From Dasyornis broadbenti (lineage: Eukaryota > Chordata > Aves > Passeriformes > Dasyornithidae), in the NCBI GenBank assembly GCA_013397935.1, contig VZRN01006300.1:634329-698328 (forward strand): a stretch of 64,000 nt of DNA, read 5' to 3'. Numbering within the stretch: the first letter of the stretch is position 1; each line of letters starts with the position of its first letter. Both the position numbers and the translations under genes were made by a program. Shown in pieces: positions 1 through 12,000 of this stretch. The notes under the pieces are model-generated. The model was given only the letters and a program-made list of their open reading frames with translations. It did no database searches and had not been told where the DNA came from.

Positions 1-1289
1 AAGCCAGAATGGCATATTCTTTCAGAGGCCAAATCTAGGGTCAGAACAGACTAATCCTCAAAAAACCTTCAATGGGCAGAGCAGTTACATTGGTGAAGGA
101 TGCAACACATCACAGGGTGTGCAGGCCAGATGGATTTTCCTGGCCCAAAAGGAGATACGAACAGAAGGAAAGCTAAAGTCATAACTGTGTGAGAAGTAGT
201 CATGAACCTATAGCCTCATTGTGGCCCACCCTTAACTCAGGATAAAAAAGAAAAGAAGAAAGTGAACATGAGACACAGACAGATCAACTGACCCAAGGAT
301 TCTCTATTCAACTCTTACTTTCCTTGTGAGGTTAACCACACGCCTTGCTCTTAAATGTATTGCCTCAATAGCAAAACTGACACACCTAGCCCTATCCCAA
401 AATGATGATCATGGAAAGACTGTCACTTATCCTTCAAGAGAACATGGGCCGGGGAACACTTGGGCAGTGGAAGGGCTCCTGGCCTCTGCAGCCCATACAA
501 AACAAAGAGAAAATCCACTGAAGTTTTTCAGACAACAGGCAAACCCCTGTTAACCTTCTGCGCCACTAGGGAACTGACAAGACAGAGCTCAGGAAGCACA
601 GCGTTGGGTGGCAATGAAGAGATGGCTTGAAAGGCTGTCTGCTGACCACATGGTAAGTGCTTGACTGCATATTATAATAGTGATATTTATGAGACAACGG
701 CTTTAAGAAGATATCCTGTATCAGTGAGAGCTGCAATTTGACACAGCAAAGGTCAGGTTTAGTTGCATTTTTACTAAGATAACCTACTCCTACATTAAAG
801 AAACTGAATAAAAAGCTTTTAAATACCTAATGATTAAATATTTTTCTTATGTTTACATGATTAAAAATTACTATTTTTCCTTATTTATTCTACTATTTCC
901 CATATACAGATTTCTACCCACAGTGCTTCTCTAAAGTTTTACTTGGATATGTTATTCTTATTGTGTGTGTCAGAGAAAAAGAAGAAAAAAATGAGAGTGC
1001 AAATCAAATATAAACAAATAACACTACTACACAAGTCACAGTTCAAAAGGAAGTTAAAAATTCATATAGATGAGAGAGAAGAGCTACACGTGTCTTGCAA
1101 ATCTAAAGCTATTAAAGGCAAAGTTAAAAACAGTCAAAGCATCTATTGCTTTCCTTTAGGGAATCTGTGTTCTCTCTTCCTGATTAAACGCCATAATACC
1201 CAGCTGAGTAATCCCAGTTGAACAATCCTTACAAATCAATATAAGTACCACTGCCTGGATTAGTCCTTCCCATCCTGCCAAGAAAGCCC
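1..1289. other. Unique AT-rich non-coding sequence
   Basis: I see no gene here. The open frames are short (at most about 90 codons), carry no recognisable domain, and include A-rich low-complexity runs such as the one near 975-990. There is no clear splice-site pair around a coding-like segment and no interspersed repeat that I recognise. Confidence 0.6.
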
Positions 1290-1305
1290 AAGCTTTATCC
1301 CTGCT

Positions 1306-1474
1306 GCGGGAAACATCGCGCGTAACCTCCTAACGTGCTGCCGTAAGTCCAGCCAAAGCCTGTAACGCCCTGCCTGCTCCAGCATCAACGCCGGCGGCTG
1401 CTCCAAGAGAGCATCACCCAACTGCTTCGGGAAGTCCCTGCCTGGCAGCCAGCAAACCCCAGGCCTCTTGCATC
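1306..1474. other. Small CpG-rich patch
   Basis: About a dozen CpG dinucleotides fall within about 170 bases, including a run of three at 1317-1322 and three at 1389-1396, while the flanking sequence is AT-rich and nearly CpG-free. This is below the usual 200-bp CpG-island size. It could be a minor regulatory element, a remnant of an old GC-rich exon or repeat, or a chance fluctuation. No TATA box, open reading frame or splice signal makes it a convincing promoter. Confidence 0.4.
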
Positions 1475-1610
1475 GGGAGTTTCATTTCAAAACCACTCCA
1501 TTACAACTTCAACAAAGCTTTCAAGTAAAAAGTGGTTGGAACAACCCAGAAAGTCCATTAGCATTTCTCTTCAGGAAGTTATGGGTTTGCAGAGCTGGTG
1601 CTGAAGCACT

Positions 1611-1649
1611 ACTATTATTATTATTGTTGTTATTATTATTATTAAATTA
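1611..1649. repeat. (ATT)n microsatellite
   Basis: Imperfect trinucleotide repeat of the ATT/GTT type, about 39 bases long with a GTTGTT interruption. A short frame running into it gives a poly-leucine tail that is only the translation of the repeat. Confidence 0.85.
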
Positions 1650-2778
1650 GGCGTGTCTCTAGTCACCTGATACCCAAGCTAACCTTCACTCCTACTAAGG
1701 TTAAACCACGAGTTTTAAAATTTGCTGTGAACACGTTTGTTGCTGGCTTAGAAAGCATGTTTGAGGATGTAATATAGGTTCCAAAAGTTGCACACAGCAA
1801 TTAATGAATCAGCTATTCCTCCAAGTTAATTAAATATTGCGTTTTCAGCATATAATAGTTACCTAGCTGTGACCAATGGACTTAAAAAGCAGACAACAGG
1901 AGTATTTCAGTTTAAGGTACTTGTCAAACTTAACAGAACCAAAGTCTTATGAAAAAGTAAAATACCTAAATGTTAGGGCAATTTTGGTTTCTTTTTATCA
2001 GTTGCTTTAATAGTTTAGTATTAACTACAACTGTCATTTTTGGTAAGATATCTGCAAGACATAAACTGGGGGAGAGTGGTTTGGAATTGCAACATTGCAT
2101 ATTAAAAAAGCCTCTTTTAAGAGCCTGTTGGGGATTAAAATAAATTTACTTGTAGAACACTAAAAATTGCCTCTGACTTGACTTTTAAAGCTGGCTCCTG
2201 ACACATAATGATGAGCAAGCTTGTCTACCTTAGCTTCACTTCACAGATGAAGGCAGCTGCCATGCAGATGTCCCCTTATGTCCTAGGCAGCACCTCAATA
2301 TAAGCTTTCCCTACATTTCTTTGCCCTACTAAAGGAGCAGCGTTTTTGGGTACGCATTTAATTTCATCTGCACACGGATACGCTGTCCCCAAATTGGGTG
2401 TCTATTTTAGGCTCTCCTTTTAGGCAAGCCGAGCAGTTGCTTCTGAAAAATCACATGGTCCTTTGGGGTGTGGAATGAGGAGATTCCCCCTGGCCTTGCC
2501 AGCAAAGGGTGGATAATTTGTGAGGAATTACTGCTGTAACGAAGCGTGAACCTCCACTGCGTGAGAAGGGAACGCCACAGTCCTGCCACACGGATCCCCA
2601 GATGGCAAAGCATATTGCTGCAGTCTCATCCCAAATGGCGGTGTGGAGCCACCGCTGAAGGTGTCTGTACCCCGCTCTGCTCAGGAGGAAAACAGTCATT
2701 TATAAAAGCTTTGTGACGCCTCCCTCTGCCGTGACTACACGGATTCCAAGAACTCCAGTTAGTCAACCTGTTTGGTTT

Positions 2779-2862
2779 TTTTTAACATAAAATAACAACC
2801 AAAAACACCTAACCCCAACCAAGGAATAAACCACCAACAACAACCCCAAGACCAGCAACAAT
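2779..2862. repeat. A/C-rich low-complexity tract
   Basis: The + strand is almost free of G for about 80 bases and is built from AACC, AACAAC and CCAA words without a fixed period. It resembles the longer tract at 48.0 kb. A reverse-strand frame across it is a translation artefact rich in Trp, Gly and Leu. Confidence 0.65.
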
Positions 2863-5481
2863 GCAAAAGAACAAGTAATCTACACTTACCATTTAAATCT
2901 TCACTGGAAACCAATATTAGCCTAAATTTATTTAGGCCCAAGAAAACCAGGAATGTGCTTCTGAGCTCACCAAAACGAGTTACCTTTTTTTTCAGCTAGG
3001 CAGAGCCTGGTCCTTCGTGATATAAATCCCACAGATAAGCTGCACTGGTGAAAATCAGTCAAGATCAGGCTCACCCCGAGGTGAAAGCTGCAGGTGTTCT
3101 ATGCAGACGACTCATCACAGTTTGGCGTGAGTCAAAACAAACTTGTCCATTATGCCCATTTTCCTTCTGAGATCCACATGCTTGATTTCACAAGTCATGC
3201 ATTCCCAATTCAGGCACACAGGGCGTACCCCATGATTTTGGGGAACCAGCCTGCTGCTCTTCTCCATCTAGTCGGTGTTCATGGAGCCCAATCCCCTGCC
3301 TAGACTCATCTCCTTGCACACCCACAGAGCAAGGCTGGAAGCAGGACACAAGATATTTTCCCTCAAGGGTACTCTGTTAACAGACCATCGCTTCTCATGA
3401 GGCTGTCTCCACTTCCTTTACCCCATGTGACAAGGATGTCACCGGCACACTCAAACGAGCTTGCATGGCGCTGATGTCCTGCACTGCGCTGCTTTAACTC
3501 ACCCCCACCACTCATCTTAGGAGAGATGCCCCAAAAACCTGTGGACACAGGGTCAGTGTTCTCAAGAGGTGAGACAACCTGCTCACCTCACTCTGTTTCA
3601 CATCTGAAATACAGGCCAGAAAAGCAGAGAAGACTGGTTTGCTCCGCCAAAAGCACGCCCACATATTTACAGACCTAGAAAGCCCTAGACCTAGAAAGAA
3701 GCAATGCGTCAACAGGACAGAGCTCAAGGTAGGCCAGAAGTGTTTCTGTAGAGCCTGAACGCTCTGAAGGACTTCTCTCAGTGGCTTTTTAACCAAGTCA
3801 GCACCTTCAGGTTAGCCACCATGGGACTAATACCCACGGGTGTCCCAGCTCCCCAGCTTTCCCAGCTTCAGTTCCCCGACTGAATGACTCATCAGTGATG
3901 CTACCCTAGCCTTGGAGGTGACCTGTATTTGGACTTTAGTATATTCCACACTCTCCCTCTGATGTGTATTTTTTCTACCTAGGCTCTAAAAGTCATTGCC
4001 ATCTTCTGGAGAATATTTATGGTTTTCTGGAGCTAGAAGCTACTTAACTGTAGTCACTGGGCTCATCACCCACTTATCTTTGAGTTACAGACCTTGCAAC
4101 TTAAAAATCCTGCAGTACTTCAGATTTCAAAGGGACTTGGAACGCTCTACTATGCCTGAGCTCTCCAAGATTTTTCAACCACTTAAGGACAAACCACAAA
4201 AACACACACAAAAACAGTAAGTCCCTTTTCCTCTCGAACAGCAGCAAGCTCACAAATTAATTGCAAACATAAACAAAAAAAATTAGCAGCCCCCATGAAG
4301 CCTTATTTTATATATAAACTTATTACCATCCCAGCTTATAAAAAATTTAGAAGTGCATGCACATGCAAATTCTCGAGCAAGGTACCTTAATTAGGAGGGT
4401 TAACAAGACACAGCCAGTGCAAGACGCTCTTGCGCAGTTACAGATCCACTCAGACAGTGGTGCTGTAACACACCCTAACATCACACGGCTCCTAACCTCG
4501 TCTTGGACAAGGCACAAATTGCCTGAGATCTTGATTTGGACAGAAAGACTTAAATATTGTTACTGCAATCCTAACACCATTAATGAAATTACATACTAAT
4601 TGCTTTGGTCAGTAGCACCTTATATACTTTAATTACTTAAGCAGCTGCTTGCTGTTAAGAACTCCAAATTTAGCTACATCTCCTGCTATATTTTGAAAGG
4701 GTTTTTTGTTTAGCTGGTTTGCCCCATTTAACTCTGGTGCTTTTTTAGCTGAAAATACATCTAGCTTGACAGAATCTTGCCCTTTTTAATAGGCACAAAG
4801 AGATTAAGAAAATGTAACAAATTCAGATTGAGCTTCCCCTTGAAGCTTCTTGGCTTTAAGAAAAGTGCTGCAACCTTTTTCAACCTCAATGCAAGAATGT
4901 CAGCTCCTTTAATGCATTTCTCAAGTATCCTCACATGACACAGCTTGCTGAAGTGCTGTCATGAACTACTTGCAGCACAATGTTTACATAAAGGCAGAAA
5001 TAAATGCTGTGCTGCTTATCACAGCCAGGTAAGTTGAAAGACAGTGATGACTGAAGCTTATTGTTACAATGCTGCACTGTGGTAAGAGATTTTAGTGCAG
5101 AACTGACATCAAATTACAACAGAGCTGTTTTTCTACAGATTTTGCTTATTTTTTTAAGACGTGAAATTTGAGGGGTTTTCCCCCTCCTTTTATTATGTGA
5201 CCTTAAAACAAGTCCCAAGCTTGCTATATCTCCTTTACAGACAAAGGAAGAAATCAGAGTTACAGAAATGTACTATTCCGGTTCATTTTGGGACAGACTT
5301 AACATCACAAGATTTTTTTTCAAAGCTACAGGCACCATAAATAATGCAGGACTACAATATTGTCTTTTGCTATTTTATTCCCCTTTTAAAAATTCAAAAG
5401 CATTTTCTTTGGTATGACATCGTATTTTCACTGATGTTCCTCAATCCTTTCTTAGATGGACCTGAGGACCATCTGACTAGA

Positions 5482-5500
5482 AAAACAAACAAACAAACAA
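5482..5500. repeat. (AAAC)n microsatellite
   Basis: Short tetranucleotide repeat of about four and a half AAAC units, the same motif as the longer array at 40.2 kb. Confidence 0.75.
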
Positions 5501-6974
5501 GCACAGACTTTGTTTCCTTATTTGACAAATTTACGACTTAAAGCACAAGCCAAGGCAGTTGCAGCATAACATCAGAATGTATAGTTACCTAAAAGTAATT
5601 TTAATCTTTAGCAGCAAAAAATAAACAAAGGTTCTTTCTCTTCTCTGATGTGTTTATGCACATAAAATACTTAACTCTAACCGTTAAATGAATAAAATGC
5701 AACATATGGTCTCAGAACAGGAAAGACCTGCACTAAGAGCTTCTGCACCACATAGAATACTAGAAACCATTTCAAAATTTCCTCCATCTCCGACAGTCTT
5801 CCAAAGTGGACACTCCACATGGGCTTCCTTTCAACTTGCAGGGAACTATTATTGAGAGGTATCTTGCTGAAGAGCAACACCTTCTTTTATACTTGACTCA
5901 AATGGATTTCAAATTCCTACTGTCTTCCTCTTTCACCACAGTAGGGTACCATTCCATTTAGAGCTACTTATGTTCTTTTCTATCCCATTAACCTCTCTAG
6001 TGTCCACTCTGTCAACATCCCCCAATTCTACCTTCATTAGCAAGTCTGTCTGTTGGCCCCTCAAAACTGAGGATGCACTAGAAGAGTCTGTCTTCCCACA
6101 TGCTCTCAATTAAAGCAATATTGTATAGGTCTGCACATTTGCCCAAAATACAAGGAAAGGTTGCAAACAGCCAGTTCAATAGAAATGACTCCACATTTCT
6201 ACTGTTTTTCCTGTTAAAATATCTGTATTTCTAGCCCACTATAAGCATCTAAGAATGCTTTTATTGCTGCATTTCATTTCACTTGTCAAACATGAATAAA
6301 CTTCCTTCAGAGAAAGTGGTTTCTTGCTATTACAAGTACATTAGGAAATGTGCCAGTGCAGCTGTACCACCAAACCCCTGGGAGATACCAGACCCTGGGG
6401 AATGCATATGGTCTGAGAACATCTCTTTTCAGGGCAAAGTCATCAGCATGGAGATCACCAAGTCTTGTTGCTCAAACACCCTCGCTAACATCTAACATCG
6501 TAAGAAAGGAGGCATTCACTCCAGCCATGCCTTCTGCAAATTTCTGTCAGTCTCAGTTTGCCTTGGAGCCAACAATCTGCCAGATTCATCTCTAAACTTG
6601 CTCTTCAGAAAGAGATCTCTCTGTTTTCTATTTCACCAGCATAACACAGCAGGAGACATGTATCCTGGCCCCAAAAGCTCTGCACTATTGCCATACGGAG
6701 GAAGGGTTGAGAGGTTTTTTTGTTTTGCTTTGTTTGGTCGTTTTCTTAAACAGAAAGTTTATAGAGATACACAATGGTAGAAAGATATTACCACAAACAT
6801 AAATACTGTATTAGTAGACATCTTGGCTCCTACAGTAATGAAAACAAATTAGATCTCTTTCAATAGTTTAATTTCAGTTACATAGTAAAACCATCTTAAA
6901 GAAACTCCATGGCTTTTCGCTATGCTTTGTGACTCAAGTGTTTTTAACTTATCTCTTTATCCCACATTTAATGC

Positions 6975-6999
6975 TTTTTTGTTTTTTTTTTTTTTTTTT
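6975..6999. repeat. Poly-T tract
   Basis: Six T, one G, then 18 T. On the opposite strand this is an A-tail-like tract, but I see no recognisable retroposed body next to it on either side, so I call it only a homopolymer. Confidence 0.8.
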
Positions 7000-9023
7000 A
7001 AAAGTAAATGTTCCAATGTCAACTGGCAAGTCTGGTCACTGTTCCCAACTTTAATTTCAACCCCCACATGCAAAAAGCTTCAAGTACCCTTCAGCTTAAT
7101 TCACTGACCTCCTCCCTGCTGTGAGTCAAGAATTATGCACCATCAATCGAAGCACATTTATAGTACTTACAAGCTGCATCATCTCTCATCACTTCCATGT
7201 CATAGGCTGCATACAAACAAGTCAGTTTACAGGAAGGCTACCCGTCATATCAAAGTAACATCTGATGGTTTACCCAATGTATTGGGATACAACCTCACAT
7301 TTCAGTCTGGACTTCATCTCTTCAGAACAGGCTCTCAACTTAATATCATGAACAAGGCTGAAGGGAGACTTCACCTCCAAAAGTGCTCGCACACTGCTAA
7401 GCAGATCTCAATCATATATTGACAGAAGTTCTACAATAGCGATATCCTCATTTTGCTGATGGGGAAAATGTAGGTAGACATCTACAGTGATTTGTTTCAT
7501 CCCATGTAGAAGCTGATTTGTTGAACTAGTGCTTCTAACTCTTTGCCCTGCTCCACACAGGCATAGTGGCCAACTCCAATGAGTATTTCCCAACTTCTAC
7601 ACGGAGGGGCTTGTGGGTTGTGGGGTGGAGAGTCCATGGCTGCTTCTACGTGCTCATGTAAAGAAACCCACACTTGGCATCATCATCCTGTCATGATTTC
7701 TGCAGTCCAGTTATTCTCAGCAACTTATGGGTGCCTGAGTTACAGATGGTTAGCTACTACCACACGGGAGCCAGGTCTGCTGCTGCCATCATGAACTGCT
7801 ACAGTTTGCAACCACTCATTCCCATCTGTGCTAAGAGCCTGTGCAACCCCACAGGGCAGGCTTTGGACATTTGTTACTCCATGCATCCTCCAAAAGGAGC
7901 GAAAAATTACCATTCCCCCAACAAGGGCCCTGCTACCTATAAGGCTGCCAGCCAGCGCAAGGCGAATCTTTCAACAAGGACTGGCTGCAAATGCAGACAG
8001 GATATTCTGCAGAGATGCAGCGCTTACAGAAAGAACCAGAAAGTTCCTGTAATCAAAGCCTGTGACATTTTACACTCTTCTTGCTATCTGAAGTCTGACT
8101 TCATTCATGAATCTTTAATCATTTTTTAAACATAGAAAATCATGTTGATGCTTAAATAAGGACAACTCTGCCACTAAGAAAGCCTACTTTCACATTCACC
8201 CAAAACCACAGAAATTTATTAGCCAAGTATTTTTAGTGACTTTTTTTTTTTTTGGATATACCACAGTGTATGTTCTTTTTGACATAACCAAGTTATGGTA
8301 TACTGCTGATAGAGACCATGAGTGCATTCCAGTGTAATTTGTGTGTCTCAACTAAAAGAAATATGCTCCCATGCTCGAAAAATCTTAAAATCTGCAGTCC
8401 TCAACTTCCCAGTCATCTGGCAGAACCAGTCTTTATTTTATACACAGATTAGAAAAGACATTTCTAAGAAAGATCATGTTTAAGCTATAACTTGAACTGG
8501 GCATTTTCCTCTCAGCTGTACAATGTGTTATGTCTTTATACGACAATCCCATTTTTCTTGTACACAAACTCCTGAAAATTGTTTTAATATGCATAAAAGA
8601 ATACTAAAATCTTAAACAAATTCTATACTTGTTCACACTGCTTAACCTAAATTTGCTATAATACTGTCAGCCAACTTCTAAAATCTATTCAATCTTTTTT
8701 GCACAAGGCCAACTTTTGTTTAGCTTTTATAATTCTTTCTCTAATTAAGACCAACAAGTGAAAAGGAGGAGCACAAAGTAGTTGAATCATAAGGAATCCT
8801 AAAGCAACAGAAACCTTTGCCAGGAGAACTGTGGTATCAGAAATATGCCCCATTTCACTATTGCAAAGAAGTCTTACCTCACCCTCATTCTATTTCATTC
8901 CCCTGGAAATGTTACAGAGCTAGACATGGCTTGGTTCTTTTTTTATTTAATAATTTTTACTTTTAAAAGAGAAGCAAAGTGAATTTCTGTATTCATTTCT
9001 AAGATGACAAAAGATGAAGAAAA
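7000..9023. other. Unique non-coding sequence
   Basis: No gene is supported. A 151-codon open frame (7674-8129, + strand) is the longest, but it has no recognisable domain, no codon bias distinguishable from the surroundings, and an overlapping 74-codon frame. A 13-base T run lies at 8241-8253. No interspersed repeat recognised. Confidence 0.5.
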
Positions 9024-9085
9024 AGATGAAGATCATAAATCTTCAAGATGAAGATCATAAAAAGGTAAAAGATGAAGATCATAAA
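9024..9085. repeat. Three-copy tandem repeat of a 16-base core
   Basis: The core AGATGAAGATCATAAA occurs exactly three times, starting at 9024, 9046 and 9070, so the periods are 22 and 24 bases. A partial copy (AAGATGAAGA) precedes it at about 9011-9020. The spacers differ, which suggests a small minisatellite grown by slippage and then indels. No coding frame is implied. Confidence 0.85.
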
Positions 9086-12000
9086 TAGGTAAATTAACTT
9101 ATACTTTTCTTCACCTGAGGCACTGGAAAGAAGAGACAGAAAGCAAAGCTTAGGACACTTATTAGGACAAACAATGGAAGGAAATTACGAGCTGTACTGA
9201 CTGTTCTCCACTCTGACTCTTTTGACAGAGACCAAAAATACAACTTCGAAGGTCGGGGGGAAACAAAAATCCAAAACTTGGAGACATGTCTCTCAGAATT
9301 GTTTTCATACAAGACAGCTGCACACACAGTGTCAGCTATTAAAAATTACCTGCATCACAAGAGACTTCAAAGGTGTGTGGCTGGTCAGAGACAGAACAAA
9401 AATCAATTCAGTGTGCTTTAAATGGGGATGGGAGTAAGTCAGGACTTTATCTGGTTAAATGGATTTAATTTTTGGGGGAAAAAAAAATCTGATTCCAAAA
9501 TGGTTAAATGTACAGGTAAACTAAGGCTGTCAAAAGATGAAGGCTTGCAAGGATGACGTTTAGCCAATCTCAATTCAGGGAGCAGTTTCTGACATTACAT
9601 CTGCCTCTGCTTGACCACACCATTACTACTACACTCTTGGAAGTCGGTTTCATAGAAAATGGGGTCCATTTTCCGCCATCGCCTTCAGAAAGCACAGAGA
9701 CACAGTTAACACTGTCCACTTGAGAAATCTGTCTGCTTTTACCAAAGCAGAGAGATTTAAAAAATAAAATAGCCTCCCCTCAATAGTCACAGTGATTTCA
9801 AACATTCCATGTGCTGCAGATAAATGGCAATCAGCTTCTGACAGATGATACTCTTAAATGTCCGAATAAGCAGAATAGATTTATTTCAGACTTGAACACA
9901 CAGTCATGAAACCAGATTAAAGCCCTAGAGCTTTCCATGTAATCAGATACTGGAAGTCCATTCTCTCTCCATTAAAGCTGACCTTGCATAGTGACATTGT
10001 ACTTTTATCTCAAAAATTAGAGATACTTCTTAAAAGATTATTTTTGAAATATATAACAGATAGTATAGATGCAGTGAGTATGGATTGTTTCCATGTCTAA
10101 ATATACCTTTTCCCTTTACATGTCAAATTGTCTTTGAAACTTAGAATTTGATTTTGGTTAAGGTGTCAGAATTCGAAGTTAATATTCTGATGTTACAGGG
10201 ACACTGTTTTTACTGAATAACTGCCATTGTTACGACGTGATTAAAAGCCTGGCTACATAATAAATCAACTTTCTTACCTGGAAAGCTCATTAGTACTGAG
10301 ACTATTTTAAGTGTCCACAGCCATGTTTTGACATTTGGCTATAACACCTTCACTGAAAGGTTCAAAAGCTTCTTACATAAAGCTAAATACACTTAAAACA
10401 TTCCCCCTAACAGGGAATATGCAAAATGCAAGAACATGAAGGAAGAGGGTGTAGTGGCACAGCTAAGAACTCAACTCAGCCATGTTCAAAATGTAATCCA
10501 GAAGCTATCAAAAGAGCCTGTGTTGATACCATTAATTTCCATCCTTTTGCTTTCACATGTTGACAGTAGAAATTTAGGCAGATTACAAAAGAAAACATAA
10601 AAGAAATACAGGTATGCCAGAGAACATATGAGCTTATCCCAAGATTTGACAATTACCTTGCATTGATAAAATTAGAAGAGGTTATTTCAGATCACTAAGT
10701 TCAATTTTGGACCATGAACTCAAACAAGAAATAAGCTGCCTAGGAGGTAGAGAAAGACCTGAGACCAGAAGTGCCCCGATAGCTGTTGGACAGTATAAGG
10801 AAGTATGTAAAATGATTTAAAACATAGGGAAATCTATCATATTTGGGAGGAAGTTTTCCACGAGATGCCCCCAAGCGCACACCCACAGACAAAGAGAGAG
10901 GGCGTACCATGCTGCTTCTTGCATTACCCAACAAAAGGACGCAAAAAGGACAGATTTGCCCTGCTTCAGTAGCATCAGGAAATGCACATACTTCAATATT
11001 AAAGACAAAGGTGAATTAAAAAGGACATTTGATTTTTAAAATTGATTTTGCAGTGTCTCTCTGTTTGATTTGTGGTGAGTTTCTTAAAGAGTCATTGCTG
11101 CAGGCTTATGCCAGTACTAAGCTAACTTGTTTTCAAGGGGGTAACACATAAGGGGTAAGGGAAATAAATGCCCTCTTTTTCTGAGATGGGTCTGTAAAGA
11201 AGCAAGAGAATCTTATCATCAGGATGCCGAATTTACACCTTCCCCTCTCAAAGCCTTAGACAAGAGTTAAACACTAACAAGAAGGGAGCTTCTAACTACC
11301 CTGAATTCACACTTTGTGAATCCACTCCCCTCTGTGCCATGGTAACTACAGATAGAGACCTTGAAAGAGAAGGTGGAGGAACACCTATGTGCAGCATAAA
11401 AAAAATCCCAAACGACTATTTCACATGTCATACACACATAAAGCTTCAGTCCCTAAGGCATAAGTATGGTGTGTTATGGACTATTTTGAGCAAGGAACTC
11501 AATTTCCCAGTCCAGCTCCACTTGTTCTCCCAATGCAACTGCTCTGCCCCAGCAACCACCTCCTCTCCAGCACAGCAAGAAAGTCATTGCAAACCTAGTA
11601 ATAACTTTACCATTCTTCCACAGGCCATAGAAAAAAACAGGCTTAAAATTTACTCTGACAGTCACATAAACAAGGGAAAATAATTTTTAATATTGTAGTA
11701 CTTCTTGGTTTAGGCTTACTTAAAATTCCTGATTTTTTCTACATCTCAACTTGTAAAACTTCCAATGAAGAAAGGCCCCAAGGCAAACGCTATGCAAACA
11801 AGACAGTGGGCTCCTTCCCTGCACTGAATCCTACCTTGCCAGAGAAATTTGACAGACTGATACACTGAATGCTGAGAGATTATAAACAGGCTTAAAATAC
11901 CATGCTTGTCAACTATGAGATATTACAGTGCTTTTTTATTCATATCAGGTGGCTTCAGAGGAACACAATTAATTTTAAATGTCCAAAAGCAAAAATTTGC

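Larger units (their letters stand above)
1650..6974. other. Unique non-coding sequence with scattered simple repeats
   Basis: No gene is supported. The longest frames are below 100 codons and lack domains. The stretch includes an A/C-rich low-complexity run (about 2779-2860) and a short (AAAC)n run (5482-5500), listed separately. I see no CR1 or LTR piece in it. Composition is uniformly AT-rich, as expected for intronic or intergenic bird DNA. Confidence 0.55.

Noticed and set aside
7674..8129. 151-codon frame on the + strand
   Set aside because: No domain and composition equal to its flanks. Read as chance.
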